Assembly (NCBI RefSeq): GCF_000807925.1
Contig: NZ_JRVC01000020.1
Location: forward strand, 37,756-101,755
Length of the DNA: 64,000 bases
Source of the DNA: Novosphingobium subterraneum
GTDB lineage: Bacteria > Pseudomonadota > Alphaproteobacteria > Sphingomonadales > Sphingomonadaceae
Direction: 5' to 3'
Numbering within the stretch: the stretch's first letter is position 1; every line of letters starts with the position of its first letter. Positions 32,960-41,156 of this stretch are shown here, one piece after another. The position numbers and the translations under genes are program-made. Under the pieces are notes generated by a model. The model searched no databases, was not told the origin of the DNA, and worked only from the letters and a program-made list of their open reading frames with translations.

Positions 32960-33732
32960 ATCCGAACCTCGTATCGCTTGAAGGCAAGGTCGCCATCGTT
33001 ACCGGCGCGGGCGTGGGCATGGGCGCGGCAACCGCGCGCCTCCTCGCCGCGCGTGGGGCAAAGGTCATCGTCTCGGACATCAACGCAGACACCGCTGCCG
33101 CCACTGTCGCCGCGATCCGCGAGGCTGGAGGCAGCGCCCATGCCGTGCGCACGGATGTGGCCGACGAAGCCCAGGTCGAGGCGCTGGTGGCGGAAACGGT
33201 CGCCACGTTCGGCAGGCTCGATTGCGCGGTGAACAACGCCGCGATCACACCAGATGTCCTGCCGATCCACGAAGCCGACATGGCAGTGTTCGACAAGGTC
33301 CTGAGCGTCGACCTGCGCTCGGTCATGCTCTGCATGAAATACGAGATTCGCCAGTTGCTTGCGCAGGGTTCTTCAGGCTCGATCGTCAATATCGGGTCGG
33401 TCAGCTCGTTTCGTCCGCAGCCCAACAACGCGGCCTATGTTGCGGCCAAGCATGGCGTGATCGGCCTGACCAAGACCGGCAGTCTTGAATATGCCGGCAA
33501 GGGCATCCGCGTGAACGCGGTCCTGCCCGGCGCGATCGACACGCCGATGCTGCGTGGTGCGCTGGAGACGACCGGCTTCACCGAGGAAGAGTTCGCCCCC
33601 GCGCTCAGCCTGTTCGGTCGCTTCGGCAAACCGGAAGAGGTGGCAGAGGCCAGCGCATGGCTGTGTTCGGACGCGGCGAGCTATGTCACCGGGCACAGCC
33701 TTGCAGTGGAAGGCGGCTACCTTACGCGCTAG
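32956..33732 (+). CDS. SDR family oxidoreductase
   Basis: A classical SDR of 258 aa with VTGAGVGMGAATA (residues 15-27) as cofactor motif, an Asp after beta-2 (VSDINAD) pointing to NAD rather than NADP, VNNAAI, NIGSVSS (Ser) and YVAAK (Tyr/Lys). The C-terminus (YVTGHSLAVEGGYLTR) is typical. The GTG at 32956 overlaps the cytochrome stop by 4 nt and has GGGAG 7 nt upstream. It closes the flavoprotein-cytochrome-SDR unit. Its last 4 nt overlap the convergent LacI gene. It probably oxidises an alcohol formed by the oxygenases. Confidence 0.88.
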   Translation: MNPNLVSLEGKVAIVTGAGVGMGAATARLLAARGAKVIVSDINADTAAATVAAIREAGGSAHAVRTDVADEAQVEALVAETVATFGRLDCAVNNAAITPDVLPIHEADMAVFDKVLSVDLRSVMLCMKYEIRQLLAQGSSGSIVNIGSVSSFRPQPNNAAYVAAKHGVIGLTKTGSLEYAGKGIRVNAVLPGAIDTPMLRGALETTGFTEEEFAPALSLFGRFGKPEEVAEASAWLCSDAASYVTGHSLAVEGGYLTR

Positions 33733-34730
33733 GCGCTTTCGCGGGCGACGAGGCGGAAGCCGACATCGACCCAGCGCTCGGCCGGGGGCTGGTTCGGGCG
33801 GTGCTTGCGGATGGCGGCGATGGCCTCGCGCGCGATCCGGGCACCGTCCACCTCGACCGAGGTGATCGTGGGGCGCATCTCCCCGGCAATCGAGCTGTTG
33901 CCAAAGCCGACCACGGCGATGTCTTCAGGCACGCGAAGCCCGGCGGCCAGCGCCTCGACGATGACCCCTTGCGCGAGATAGTCCGAGCCGCAGACCACAA
34001 CGTCGGGCATCTCGGGCAAACGGCGGACCTCGGCAAAGATGCGGCGGGCGTGCCCAAAGCTCGAGGGCACCTGCACGGAAGATTCACTGGGCGGTTCGTG
34101 CCCGGTTGCCTGCCATTCCTCGACGAAACCGGCGCGTCGCATATTGGCGCGTGCACCTTCGGCGGTGACGACATGCGGACGGCGATAGCCGCGCGACATC
34201 AGGAAGCGTGCGATGTCGCGCCCGGCGGCATGGTGCGAAAAGCCGACCGCCATGCCGATCGGGTCTTCGGGCAGATCCCACATCTGGATGAACAAGGCGG
34301 GGCTGCGCCGCACCATGGCATCGACCTGAGGTGTGACTGGCCCGGTGAAGATGATCGCGTCGACGCGCCGGCTCAGGGCTGCGCGGATCAGGTCCTCGGT
34401 GCGCTTCTCCGAGACGCCGGTGAGGCCGAGCATGACCGTTGTCCCTGCTGCCGAAAGTTCTTCGACCATGGCCTGGATGGTATCGTTGAAGATCGAGTCG
34501 GTGAGATATGGAATCAGCACCGCGACCATCTTCGACCGGCTCGAGGCCAGGCCGCCCGCCAGCAGATTGGGAATGTAACCGGTTGCAGCGATCGCAGCAC
34601 GGATGCGCTCTGCCGTACCCTTTGCCACGACCTCGGGATTATTTACGAAACGGCTTACGGTGGCGGTGGACACCCCAGCCATCGCCGCCACGTCGTCCAG
34701 TGTTGGCGTCTTGTCGATCGATGCGCTCAT
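33729..34730 (-). CDS. LacI family transcriptional regulator
   Basis: A 333 aa LacI/GalR-type regulator with HTH TLDDVAAMAGVSTATVSRFV near residues 10-29. The hinge segment IPNLLAGGLASSRSK is followed by an effector domain with MVAVLIPYLTDSIFN, AIIFTGP and VVGFGNSSIAGEMRP. It is closer to the GntR/IdnR-like branch of LacI proteins than to the pentose regulator at 15362; that is judged by eye only. The ATG at 34730 is chosen at the conserved N-terminus. It lies 55 nt downstream of the P450 gene on the same strand. It is the candidate regulator for the TGCAAGCGCTTGCA-type sites at 35996, 43708, 46024 and 63138. Confidence 0.9.
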   Translation of the reverse strand: MSASIDKTPTLDDVAAMAGVSTATVSRFVNNPEVVAKGTAERIRAAIAATGYIPNLLAGGLASSRSKMVAVLIPYLTDSIFNDTIQAMVEELSAAGTTVMLGLTGVSEKRTEDLIRAALSRRVDAIIFTGPVTPQVDAMVRRSPALFIQMWDLPEDPIGMAVGFSHHAAGRDIARFLMSRGYRRPHVVTAEGARANMRRAGFVEEWQATGHEPPSESSVQVPSSFGHARRIFAEVRRLPEMPDVVVCGSDYLAQGVIVEALAAGLRVPEDIAVVGFGNSSIAGEMRPTITSVEVDGARIAREAIAAIRKHRPNQPPAERWVDVGFRLVARESA

Positions 34731-34785
34731 CCTGTCGACGCTAGCGCGACCGAGGGCGATGATGCAATCGCTCTCTTTTGCCGGA

Positions 34786-35964
34786 TCAGGCGAACCGCAA
34801 CGGTACCGAGAGCGCGCCGATCTCTGGCCAGCGGCTGACCGTGACCGGCCCGGAAAGCTCGAACTCGCTGGTTGCAGCCAGGATTTCCTCGAGCGCGACG
34901 CGCAGCTGCATGCGGCCGAGGTGGATGCCCGGGCAGTTGTGCGGGCCGCGCCCGAAGGCAAGGTGCTGCGCGATGTTGGGCCGATCCAGAATGAATTCGT
35001 CAGGGTTGGGGAACACGGCCTCATCCCGATTGGCAGAGGCATAGATCAGCGCAATCGCCTCGCCCGGTTCGATGGTACGACCGCCGAGGTCCACCGGGCA
35101 GACAGCGGTTCGCGCAAAGCCGCGATAGGGCGTGTAGAGCCGGAGAAACTCTTCTATTGCCGCGGGAATGAGCGAAGGGTCACACCGCAGTTTCTGCTGC
35201 AGCGCCTTGTCACGCGAAAGATGCACGCAGATGTTGCCGATCATCACCATCGGCGCGACCATGCCGACGACAAGGACCTGCCGGACAGTGCCGACCAGCA
35301 ATTCGTCGGGCAATGGCTCGCCTTCGTGCCGCGCTTGAAGCAGCGCGCTGGTGGGATCGAGCGCCGGATCCTGGGGGTGTTCGTGGCGCAGCGCGATCAG
35401 GGCGCGGGCCATGTCATAAAGGCGGAGCGAAGTCTCCTTCATCACCTCGGGCTTGTTGGAATGCACGGCAAGGATGAAGGCGCGGCCATTGTCGTGGAGC
35501 GTATCGAGCCAGTCCTCGGGAATGCGCATCCATTCGCCGAACACGTGGACCGGAAGATAGCTGGACAGTTCGACGCAGATATCTCCGCCTCCCCGGGACA
35601 CCATCGGCGCCAGCAGGGCGCGTGTCAGTTCGCGGGCACGCGGGGCGAAGGTTTCGGCCCGATCGAGCGAGAGCAGGGGATTGAGCGCCTTGCGATAAGG
35701 AGTGTGCTCGGGCGGATCGAGGTGCAACGGCGGCCGGCGCCCGGTATAGGCGACTTTCGGAATCACATTCTGGACCGAGGTGATGAAGGTGGCAGAATCC
35801 GACGCCACACGCTTTACGTCTTCGTACCGCGTCACTGCCCAGAAGCTGCCGAGGCCTTCTGTCCAGGCAACCGGGCACTGCTGGCGCAGGCGCGCATATT
35901 CGGCATGGGGGCTGTCAAAGTCTTCCGGAAGTTCCGGATCGAAATCCTGCAGGCGATCGGTCAT
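34786..35964 (-). CDS. Cytochrome P450 with atypical I-helix
   Basis: A class I soluble P450 of 392 aa. The haem loop FGRGPHNCPGIHLGR places Cys at about 344, the ExxR motif is in IEEFLRLYTPYRG, and HLDPPEHTPYRKALNP is typical. The I-helix reads VLVVGMVAPMVMIGN, so the usual acid/alcohol pair for O2 activation is replaced by V-A-P. The start is uncertain. The ATG at 35964 (MTDRLQDFD) is preferred because the in-frame ATGs at 35976 and 36000 would put the operator-like site at 35996 at or inside the coding region. It is followed by the LacI gene and divergent from the MFS gene. Confidence 0.87.
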   Translation of the reverse strand: MTDRLQDFDPELPEDFDSPHAEYARLRQQCPVAWTEGLGSFWAVTRYEDVKRVASDSATFITSVQNVIPKVAYTGRRPPLHLDPPEHTPYRKALNPLLSLDRAETFAPRARELTRALLAPMVSRGGGDICVELSSYLPVHVFGEWMRIPEDWLDTLHDNGRAFILAVHSNKPEVMKETSLRLYDMARALIALRHEHPQDPALDPTSALLQARHEGEPLPDELLVGTVRQVLVVGMVAPMVMIGNICVHLSRDKALQQKLRCDPSLIPAAIEEFLRLYTPYRGFARTAVCPVDLGGRTIEPGEAIALIYASANRDEAVFPNPDEFILDRPNIAQHLAFGRGPHNCPGIHLGRMQLRVALEEILAATSEFELSGPVTVSRWPEIGALSVPLRFA

Positions 35965-35995
35965 GATCGGTTGCATAAGCACGCATTCAAGCGCA

Positions 35996-36009
35996 TGCAA
36001 GCGCTATCA
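35996..36009. promoter_or_regulatory. LacI-type operator, hybrid of class I and II (P450 / MFS)
   Basis: TGCAAGCGCTATCA has the left half of the class II palindrome (TGCAAGCGCTTGCA) and the right half of class I (TGATAGCGCTATCA). A weaker TTCAAGCGCATG lies at 35986-35997. The site sits between the divergent P450 and MFS starts. Confidence 0.55.
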
Positions 36010-36054
36010 TTCGTTTGGGCGCGGCATATGGACCAAGGGACGTGAGAGCGTGAA

Positions 36055-37239
36055 GTGTTGAGCGCGAGACGAGACTACTGGGCAATTATCGTGACCCTGG
36101 CGGCGATTGCGGCCACCGGATCGATCGCCATCCACATGCTGGTGCCGGCGCTGCCCCTGATCGCAGCCGATCTGGCAATCGGCGAAGCCAAGGCGCAGCA
36201 AGTGGTGAGCATCTACCTTGCCGGGCTGGGATCGGGCCAATTGCTGGCCGGCCCCATGATCGACCGCCTTGGACGACGACCGGTCATGCTGGCGGGCCTG
36301 ATGCTGTTCATTGCCGGGGCACTGGCGGGGGCGCTGGCAACGACCACTGGCCTGCTGCTTGCCGCACGCGCCATGCAAGCGGCAGGCGGGGCCTTCGGCG
36401 TCGTGACTGCCCGGGTCATGGTCGGCGACTTGTTCGGCAAGGACCGCGCAGCCGGCGCGCAGGCCACCTTGATGACCATTGTGCTGATATCTCCCGCGGT
36501 TGCCCCCGTGATCGGCGGAAGCCTGGCCGATCTTGCCGGGTGGCGCGCCGTCTTCGCCCTGCTTGCGCTGAGCGGAGCGGCCACGCTGGCAGCGGCCTTC
36601 TGGCGCCTGCCGGAAACGGTTCAGGCCGGAGTGGCAAGCGCGCGCAGCGGACTGATCGCTTCCTACGCCAAGCTGGCAAGAAACCGGCAATTCGTGCTCA
36701 CGGCGGCTACCTTGGGCGCCGCCAGTAGCGGATTGTTCATGTTCCTTGGTGCCGCCCCCTTCCTGCTGGTCCACCGTTTCGGCCTGTCCTCGGGCGAAGC
36801 CGGCACCGCGCTGCTGTGGGTGGCCGCCGCAAGCATCGTCGGGACGCGTCTGGTCGTGCCGGTGGAGCGGCGTTCGAGTGCTCTGATCATCGGCACGGGC
36901 AGTTCTGCTCTGGGCGCGGGGATTGCGCTGGTGCTGGCGCTGGTGGGGATCGAAGGTGTCGGGCCACTGATCGCGCCGATCATGCTGCTGGGTCTTGGAG
37001 CGGGCCTTGCCGGACCTGTTGCCTTCAACGCAGTGGGCTTTGCCGAACCCGGCCTTGCCGCCACGGCAACCAGCCTCGCAGGCGCGCTGCAGATGCTGGC
37101 AAGCGGCTCGGCGATGAGCGTGCTGGGGCTGTTTGCGCCCATAGATCCGCTGCGGTTGGCTGTGGCGCTGGTTATCACGACATCGACGGCATTGTGCTGC
37201 GCACTGGCGCGTTCACGGCTGGCGTCGGCGCGAGGCTAG
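36055..37239 (+). CDS. MFS drug/metabolite exporter (Bcr/CflA type)
   Basis: A 394 aa 12-segment MFS transporter. IHMLVPALPLIAADL in TM1, GQLLAGPMIDRLGRRPVML (motif A) and ISPAVAPVIGGSLADLAGWRAVF (motif C, proline-rich TM5) identify the drug:H+ antiporter-1 Bcr/CflA family. It probably exports a toxic intermediate or the substrate itself. The start is read as GTG at 36055 (GAGAG upstream); no in-frame ATG exists before the conserved TM1. It is divergent from the P450 gene and shares its control region, so the two may be co-regulated. It overlaps the convergent ybaK gene by 4 nt. Confidence 0.85.
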   Translation: MLSARRDYWAIIVTLAAIAATGSIAIHMLVPALPLIAADLAIGEAKAQQVVSIYLAGLGSGQLLAGPMIDRLGRRPVMLAGLMLFIAGALAGALATTTGLLLAARAMQAAGGAFGVVTARVMVGDLFGKDRAAGAQATLMTIVLISPAVAPVIGGSLADLAGWRAVFALLALSGAATLAAAFWRLPETVQAGVASARSGLIASYAKLARNRQFVLTAATLGAASSGLFMFLGAAPFLLVHRFGLSSGEAGTALLWVAAASIVGTRLVVPVERRSSALIIGTGSSALGAGIALVLALVGIEGVGPLIAPIMLLGLGAGLAGPVAFNAVGFAEPGLAATATSLAGALQMLASGSAMSVLGLFAPIDPLRLAVALVITTSTALCCALARSRLASARG

Positions 37240-37712
37240 GCCGCGCTGATATCGGCGACGACCGCGTCCAGCAAGCGCGCCGCGTCCGTTCCGGCCAGAT
37301 GCACCTGCAGGCCGCGCTGGCCACCGTTGATGAAGATCGCGTCCCATAGAAGCGCGGTCTCGTCGATCACCACGGCCACGCGTTTCATCTGGCCGAACGG
37401 GCTGATCCCGCCGACCTTGTAGCCGGTGAGGCGTTCGGCATCGCCGGGACGCATCATCGTTGCGGACTTTGCCCCCAGCGCTGCCGCGACGCGCTTCATG
37501 GAAACCTCGCCGTCACTGGGCGCGATGGCACAGGCGGGCTTGCCGTCGATCAGCACCATCAGCGTCTTGAACACCTGCGCCGGTTCCACGCCCAGCGCGG
37601 ACGCGGCGGCTTGCCCGATGGAGTCCGCATCGGGATCATATTCGTAGCTGCGCAGTTCGAACCGGATACCGGCCTGTTCGAGCGCTTTCGTTGCCCGGGT
37701 TGCCTGTGCCAT
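37236..37712 (-). CDS. ybaK: Cys-tRNA(Pro)/Cys-tRNA(Cys) deacylase YbaK
   Basis: A 158 aa YbaK/EbsC family trans-editing protein. It hydrolyses Cys-tRNA(Pro) made in error by prolyl-tRNA synthetase, in the cytoplasm. The family pattern is complete: RSYEYDPDADSIGQAAASALGV, VFKTLMVLIDG (with the conserved lysine), KRVAAALGAK and GYKVGGISPFG, ending in INGGQRGLQVHLA. The length is normal. It is a single housekeeping-type gene on the minus strand, convergent with the MFS gene and divergent from the Gre factor gene across 56 nt. Confidence 0.93.
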   Translation of the reverse strand: MAQATRATKALEQAGIRFELRSYEYDPDADSIGQAAASALGVEPAQVFKTLMVLIDGKPACAIAPSDGEVSMKRVAAALGAKSATMMRPGDAERLTGYKVGGISPFGQMKRVAVVIDETALLWDAIFINGGQRGLQVHLAGTDAARLLDAVVADISAA

Positions 37713-37768
37713 AGGCGGTCCTTTGGCAGGACCGCCAATCGGAAGCCAGCCTGTTTGGAGTTTTGTGC

Positions 37769-38275
37769 ATGAGCGTCGCGTTTCGCCGGGAAAGTGATGA
37801 CGAACATCTTGAACCGGTGTTCGAACTGCCGATCCCGCCGGGGCCGAATCTGGTGACCGAGCGGGGACTGGCGTTGATCCGGACGCAGGTGGAGGCTTGC
37901 GAAGACAAGGTGCAGGCTCTGGTAGCCGAGGGCGCGGATGAGGCAGTGATCAAGAAGGCGCGGCGCGAACAGCGCTACTGGAGCACGCGCGCCGCAACGG
38001 CCGAGTTGATGCCCGCTCCCGATGGCGACACCGTGGCATTCGGCTGCTCGGTCCAGTATCGTCTCAACGGCAAGGCGCGGTGGATCACCATCGTCGGCGA
38101 TGACGAGGCCGATCCCGCCGCCGGGCTGATCGCATGGTCCGCGCCGCTGGCACGGGCGATGATGGAGGCCGAGGAAGGCGAGCTTGTCGACTTCGGTGGC
38201 AAGGCCGAGGCGATCGAGGTTCTGGCTATCCGACCGGCTTGTCTCGCCGCCGAGGGCACTTACTCCGTCGGCTGA
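37769..38275 (+). CDS. GreA/GreB family transcription elongation factor
   Basis: A 168 aa Gre-type factor that would stimulate RNA polymerase transcript cleavage via the secondary channel. The C-terminal FKBP-like domain is clear: DTVAFGCSVQYRL, WITIVGDDEADPAAGLIAWSAPLARAMMEAEEGE and AIEVLAI. This is closest to GreB. The N-terminal half is a coiled-coil candidate (LALIRTQVEACEDKVQAL, with acidic residues at the turn) but lacks a plain N-terminal GreA signature (TxxGxxxL is reduced to VTERGLALI). The ATG at 37769 is used; a GTG at 37763 is possible. Its last 16 nt overlap the convergent MmgE/PrpD gene. Confidence 0.85.
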   Translation: MSVAFRRESDDEHLEPVFELPIPPGPNLVTERGLALIRTQVEACEDKVQALVAEGADEAVIKKARREQRYWSTRAATAELMPAPDGDTVAFGCSVQYRLNGKARWITIVGDDEADPAAGLIAWSAPLARAMMEAEEGELVDFGGKAEAIEVLAIRPACLAAEGTYSVG

Positions 38276-39642
38276 AACAGCGCGCCAACGTCAGCCAGAG
38301 TATCTAGCCCGAGGATCGCATCGGCAAGGCGGCTGGCGGCCTCGGGCATGACGGGGACGGCTGCACGCCCGACGCAATCGATGAACTTGGCGCGTTGAGC
38401 TGCCGGGGAGAGTGGCCGCGCAGGGCAGCCCAGCGCGTTCTCGAGCCAGGCGTGATGGCTTTCGCCATCGTCCGTCACGATCCGCATCGCGCCGCCCACG
38501 CCGGGTTGCCATTCTGGCCGATGCTCCACCGTGGCCTGGACGCGGGCGGCCATGGCCAGAACTTCGGGATCGGTGAGGCTGGCGGCGTCGAAATCGTCAA
38601 GCCGCACCGCGCCGCGCACCAGGGCCAGCGCGGTGGTGAAGGGAACCGAGAACTTGGCGTCAATCGCCGTCTCGGGCGCCTGCTTGCGGGCCAGCGGCTC
38701 TACGAGCATTGACTGGATGGCATCGACGCTGACTTCGACGCATTCGATGCTGGACTGCCTGATGCCGTGGCGCGCGGATAGGTCCAGCGCCATTTCGATG
38801 AACGGGTGCGTGCCGCGGCAGGACGGCCACGGCTTGAAGGTCAACTCGCTGCCCCAGTAATGGGTGCCGAGGCGGTCCGTCAGGTCAGCCGGATCGAACT
38901 GTCGGCCAGCGTAGAGCGCGAAAAAGGCGGACTTGCCCTCGAGCGGCTCTTCGAAGCCGGGGACGCCTTCGCGCGCCAGCAACGCGGCGGTCAGCGCGGC
39001 CTGGGCCGGAAAGGCTTCGCGCACCGCGCGCAAGGTGGTGCGGCGGCTGTGCTTGATCTCGCCCGGCATCGTCACCTGGCACAAGGTCAGCGAAAGGGCA
39101 TCCTTGGTCTGCTGAGGGGACAGGCCCAGCAGATTGGCCGCCCCCGCCACCGCGCCGAATGCCGCAACGATCGGCGGGGGGTACCAGCCACCCTGCTCCA
39201 TCGGCTGGCGTAGCGAAAGCGCAATCCGGCAGGCCACATCGCCACCGACGGCCAGCGCGGTGAGGAAACGGCGGCCATCGACCGGGCCTTCTGATTGGGC
39301 GAGCGCGAGCAGGACGGGGACGAGCGAGGCGTTGGGGTGTGCCGGGGCGCGATCGAAGGCGTCCTCATAATCGACCGCGTGGGCCAGCGCGCCATTGGCA
39401 AGCGCTGCGCCGAGCGGCTGGACACGATGCGGCGTCCCGATGATCGAGCACGGCCCTGCCCCGTTGGCGCGGGCCAGCGCGATGAACGGTGCGGCCTCGG
39501 GCGCCAAGCCACTGGCCGCGTGCATCACGCCGATAGCGTCGAGCGCGACGCTGCGTGCGCCGTCCCGGGCATGATCGGGCAGGCTTTCCCATCGGGCCGT
39601 GGCGATGTGGCGGCAGAGCAGGTCGCTGAGAGTTTCAGTCAT
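38260..39642 (-). CDS. MmgE/PrpD family protein
   Basis: A 460 aa member of the MmgE/PrpD superfamily, which includes 2-methylcitrate dehydratase, cis-aconitate decarboxylase and iminodisuccinate epimerase. Recognisable parts are the all-helical first domain (ARSVALDAIGVMHAASG, GALAHAVDYEDAF), the LALAQSEGPVDGRRFLTALAVGGDV segment and the lid domain (ELTFKPWPSCRGTHPFIEMALDL). PSCRGTHP corresponds to the active-site CxxxH(P) loop of the family. It likely handles a dicarboxylic or tricarboxylic acid freed by the neighbouring tannase. The ATG at 39642 overlaps the tannase stop by 4 nt, so it is the last gene of module A. Confidence 0.87.
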   Translation of the reverse strand: MTETLSDLLCRHIATARWESLPDHARDGARSVALDAIGVMHAASGLAPEAAPFIALARANGAGPCSIIGTPHRVQPLGAALANGALAHAVDYEDAFDRAPAHPNASLVPVLLALAQSEGPVDGRRFLTALAVGGDVACRIALSLRQPMEQGGWYPPPIVAAFGAVAGAANLLGLSPQQTKDALSLTLCQVTMPGEIKHSRRTTLRAVREAFPAQAALTAALLAREGVPGFEEPLEGKSAFFALYAGRQFDPADLTDRLGTHYWGSELTFKPWPSCRGTHPFIEMALDLSARHGIRQSSIECVEVSVDAIQSMLVEPLARKQAPETAIDAKFSVPFTTALALVRGAVRLDDFDAASLTDPEVLAMAARVQATVEHRPEWQPGVGGAMRIVTDDGESHHAWLENALGCPARPLSPAAQRAKFIDCVGRAAVPVMPEAASRLADAILGLDTLADVGALFQPTE

Positions 39643-41156
39643 CGTTTCAGCCGGGCAGAGGGCCATGCCAGCAGGGCGGGATCGTGGCGGCAGGTCCATT
39701 CTCCACGCTCAAGCCGGGCCGATGCGGGGAAAGCGCAGATCGGGCGAGTGAAGCTTGTGCCATCGGCAATCTTGCGTGCCTCGATGCGCGGGGGGGCGAT
39801 GCCTTTTTCGACCCAGCGGATCAGCGCCCAAAGCATGTCGCTGGCCGGATCTTCGCTGATCGGCGCATGACCGGAAGCGCCAAATGTGTCCGCTCCCGGA
39901 CCACCACGGCAATGGTACATGCCGGGGACCATGAAGAGGCGCACGGCTTCGGACAGCTTCGCGAGACCACCGTTATCGCGGGCCAGCGCGCCGTAATACT
40001 CGAGCGTCGGCCCGGCGTTGGTTGATGGGTCCTGCCAGCCCTGATAAATGATCGCGCGGTGCCCGGCTGCGAGGAAAGGGCTGATCGCCGTGCTGTCAGC
40101 CCGCAACTGCGGCATCACGCGGTTGATCGTGGCAAGATCACCGGTGCGGCTGAAGGTCAGCGCATCCCATTCGGGATCATCGTGCGCGGCGTCGGCCCAC
40201 ATCGCACGCAACAGCGGCGACGGCGGGCCGGGGCGCGTGCGGACAGCGGGGAACAGGCCCCGGTCCATCGCCCTGCCCCGTTCGTCGCGCAATGGTGCAA
40301 TGACGGCCTTGAGCATAGCAAGCTTGGGCGCGGTCAGGCAGCCTTCGGCCTGCCCCGGCTTGCACAGGAGCGTCGCCGTGCGGAAGCGGCATTGCAAGGG
40401 GTTAGTGATGATCCCGTTGACCTTGCCGTCCAGCGGATCGCAGGCGCGGGTCACCGCGTTCTCGTAGAGCGACCAATCAGCGTCACTGAGCGCGGCCGCC
40501 GGCTTGCGCTGTGCTTCGAGCGCGAACCACATCATCCGCACCGATTGCAGCGGCATGTTAGGCCCCGGCGCACCTGCAATCACGCCGTCATAATCGAGCG
40601 GGTGAACCTGCATTTCCTTGAGCGCCTGCCGGCCGCCGCCCGAGCAGCCGGTGAAGTAGCTGCGTTCGACTGGCCTTGCATAGAACCGTGCAGCGAGCGC
40701 CTTTGCGGCCTGTGCCGTCAGGTGGACCGCGCGATGTTCATAATCGGTTCGGGCCTTGGGCACACGCATCCAGTGGGCCTCGGTCACCTTGTGGCCGCTG
40801 TCGGTTGTGACGGTGGCGAAGCCCTGGGCGACGCGCAGACTCATGTCCAGGTAGTTGAACACCCCGGCATCACCGCCGACGCCTGCACCGAGCAACCGCC
40901 CGTTCCACGCCATCGGCAGCCAAAGTTCGAAGCCGATGGTGCCCTCGATCCGGCCCTCGACCCGGCAGAACGGCGAATCGACCGGAACGGACTTGTAGAA
41001 GGTGGTCTTGTCGTCGGGCCTGAAGGCAACGCCTGCGGGGATCGCGGTGGCCTTTTCGACCACCACGTCCCCGCTGGCGCCCTCAAGCGCGCTGCAATCG
41101 CCGGGGCTGGCGCTGGCAACCGCGGCCGCCGCCAGGAGCGATAGCAGCGCCGCCAT
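39639..41156 (-). CDS. Tannase/feruloyl esterase family hydrolase, exported
   Basis: A 505 aa alpha/beta hydrolase of the tannase/feruloyl esterase family, which cleaves aromatic-acid esters such as gallate or hydroxycinnamate esters. A signal peptide (ending near ASA-SP) exports it. The nucleophile Ser172 sits in FTGCSGGGRQALK, the catalytic Asp in IYQGWQDPSTNAGPT and the His in MVPGMYHCRGG. The Cys pair flanking the triad (CSGGG and YHC) matches the family disulfide that joins Ser and His loops. The start overlaps the receptor stop by 1 nt and its own stop overlaps the MmgE/PrpD start, so receptor, esterase and acid-processing enzyme are co-translated. Confidence 0.9.
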   Translation of the reverse strand: MAALLSLLAAAAVASASPGDCSALEGASGDVVVEKATAIPAGVAFRPDDKTTFYKSVPVDSPFCRVEGRIEGTIGFELWLPMAWNGRLLGAGVGGDAGVFNYLDMSLRVAQGFATVTTDSGHKVTEAHWMRVPKARTDYEHRAVHLTAQAAKALAARFYARPVERSYFTGCSGGGRQALKEMQVHPLDYDGVIAGAPGPNMPLQSVRMMWFALEAQRKPAAALSDADWSLYENAVTRACDPLDGKVNGIITNPLQCRFRTATLLCKPGQAEGCLTAPKLAMLKAVIAPLRDERGRAMDRGLFPAVRTRPGPPSPLLRAMWADAAHDDPEWDALTFSRTGDLATINRVMPQLRADSTAISPFLAAGHRAIIYQGWQDPSTNAGPTLEYYGALARDNGGLAKLSEAVRLFMVPGMYHCRGGPGADTFGASGHAPISEDPASDMLWALIRWVEKGIAPPRIEARKIADGTSFTRPICAFPASARLERGEWTCRHDPALLAWPSARLKR

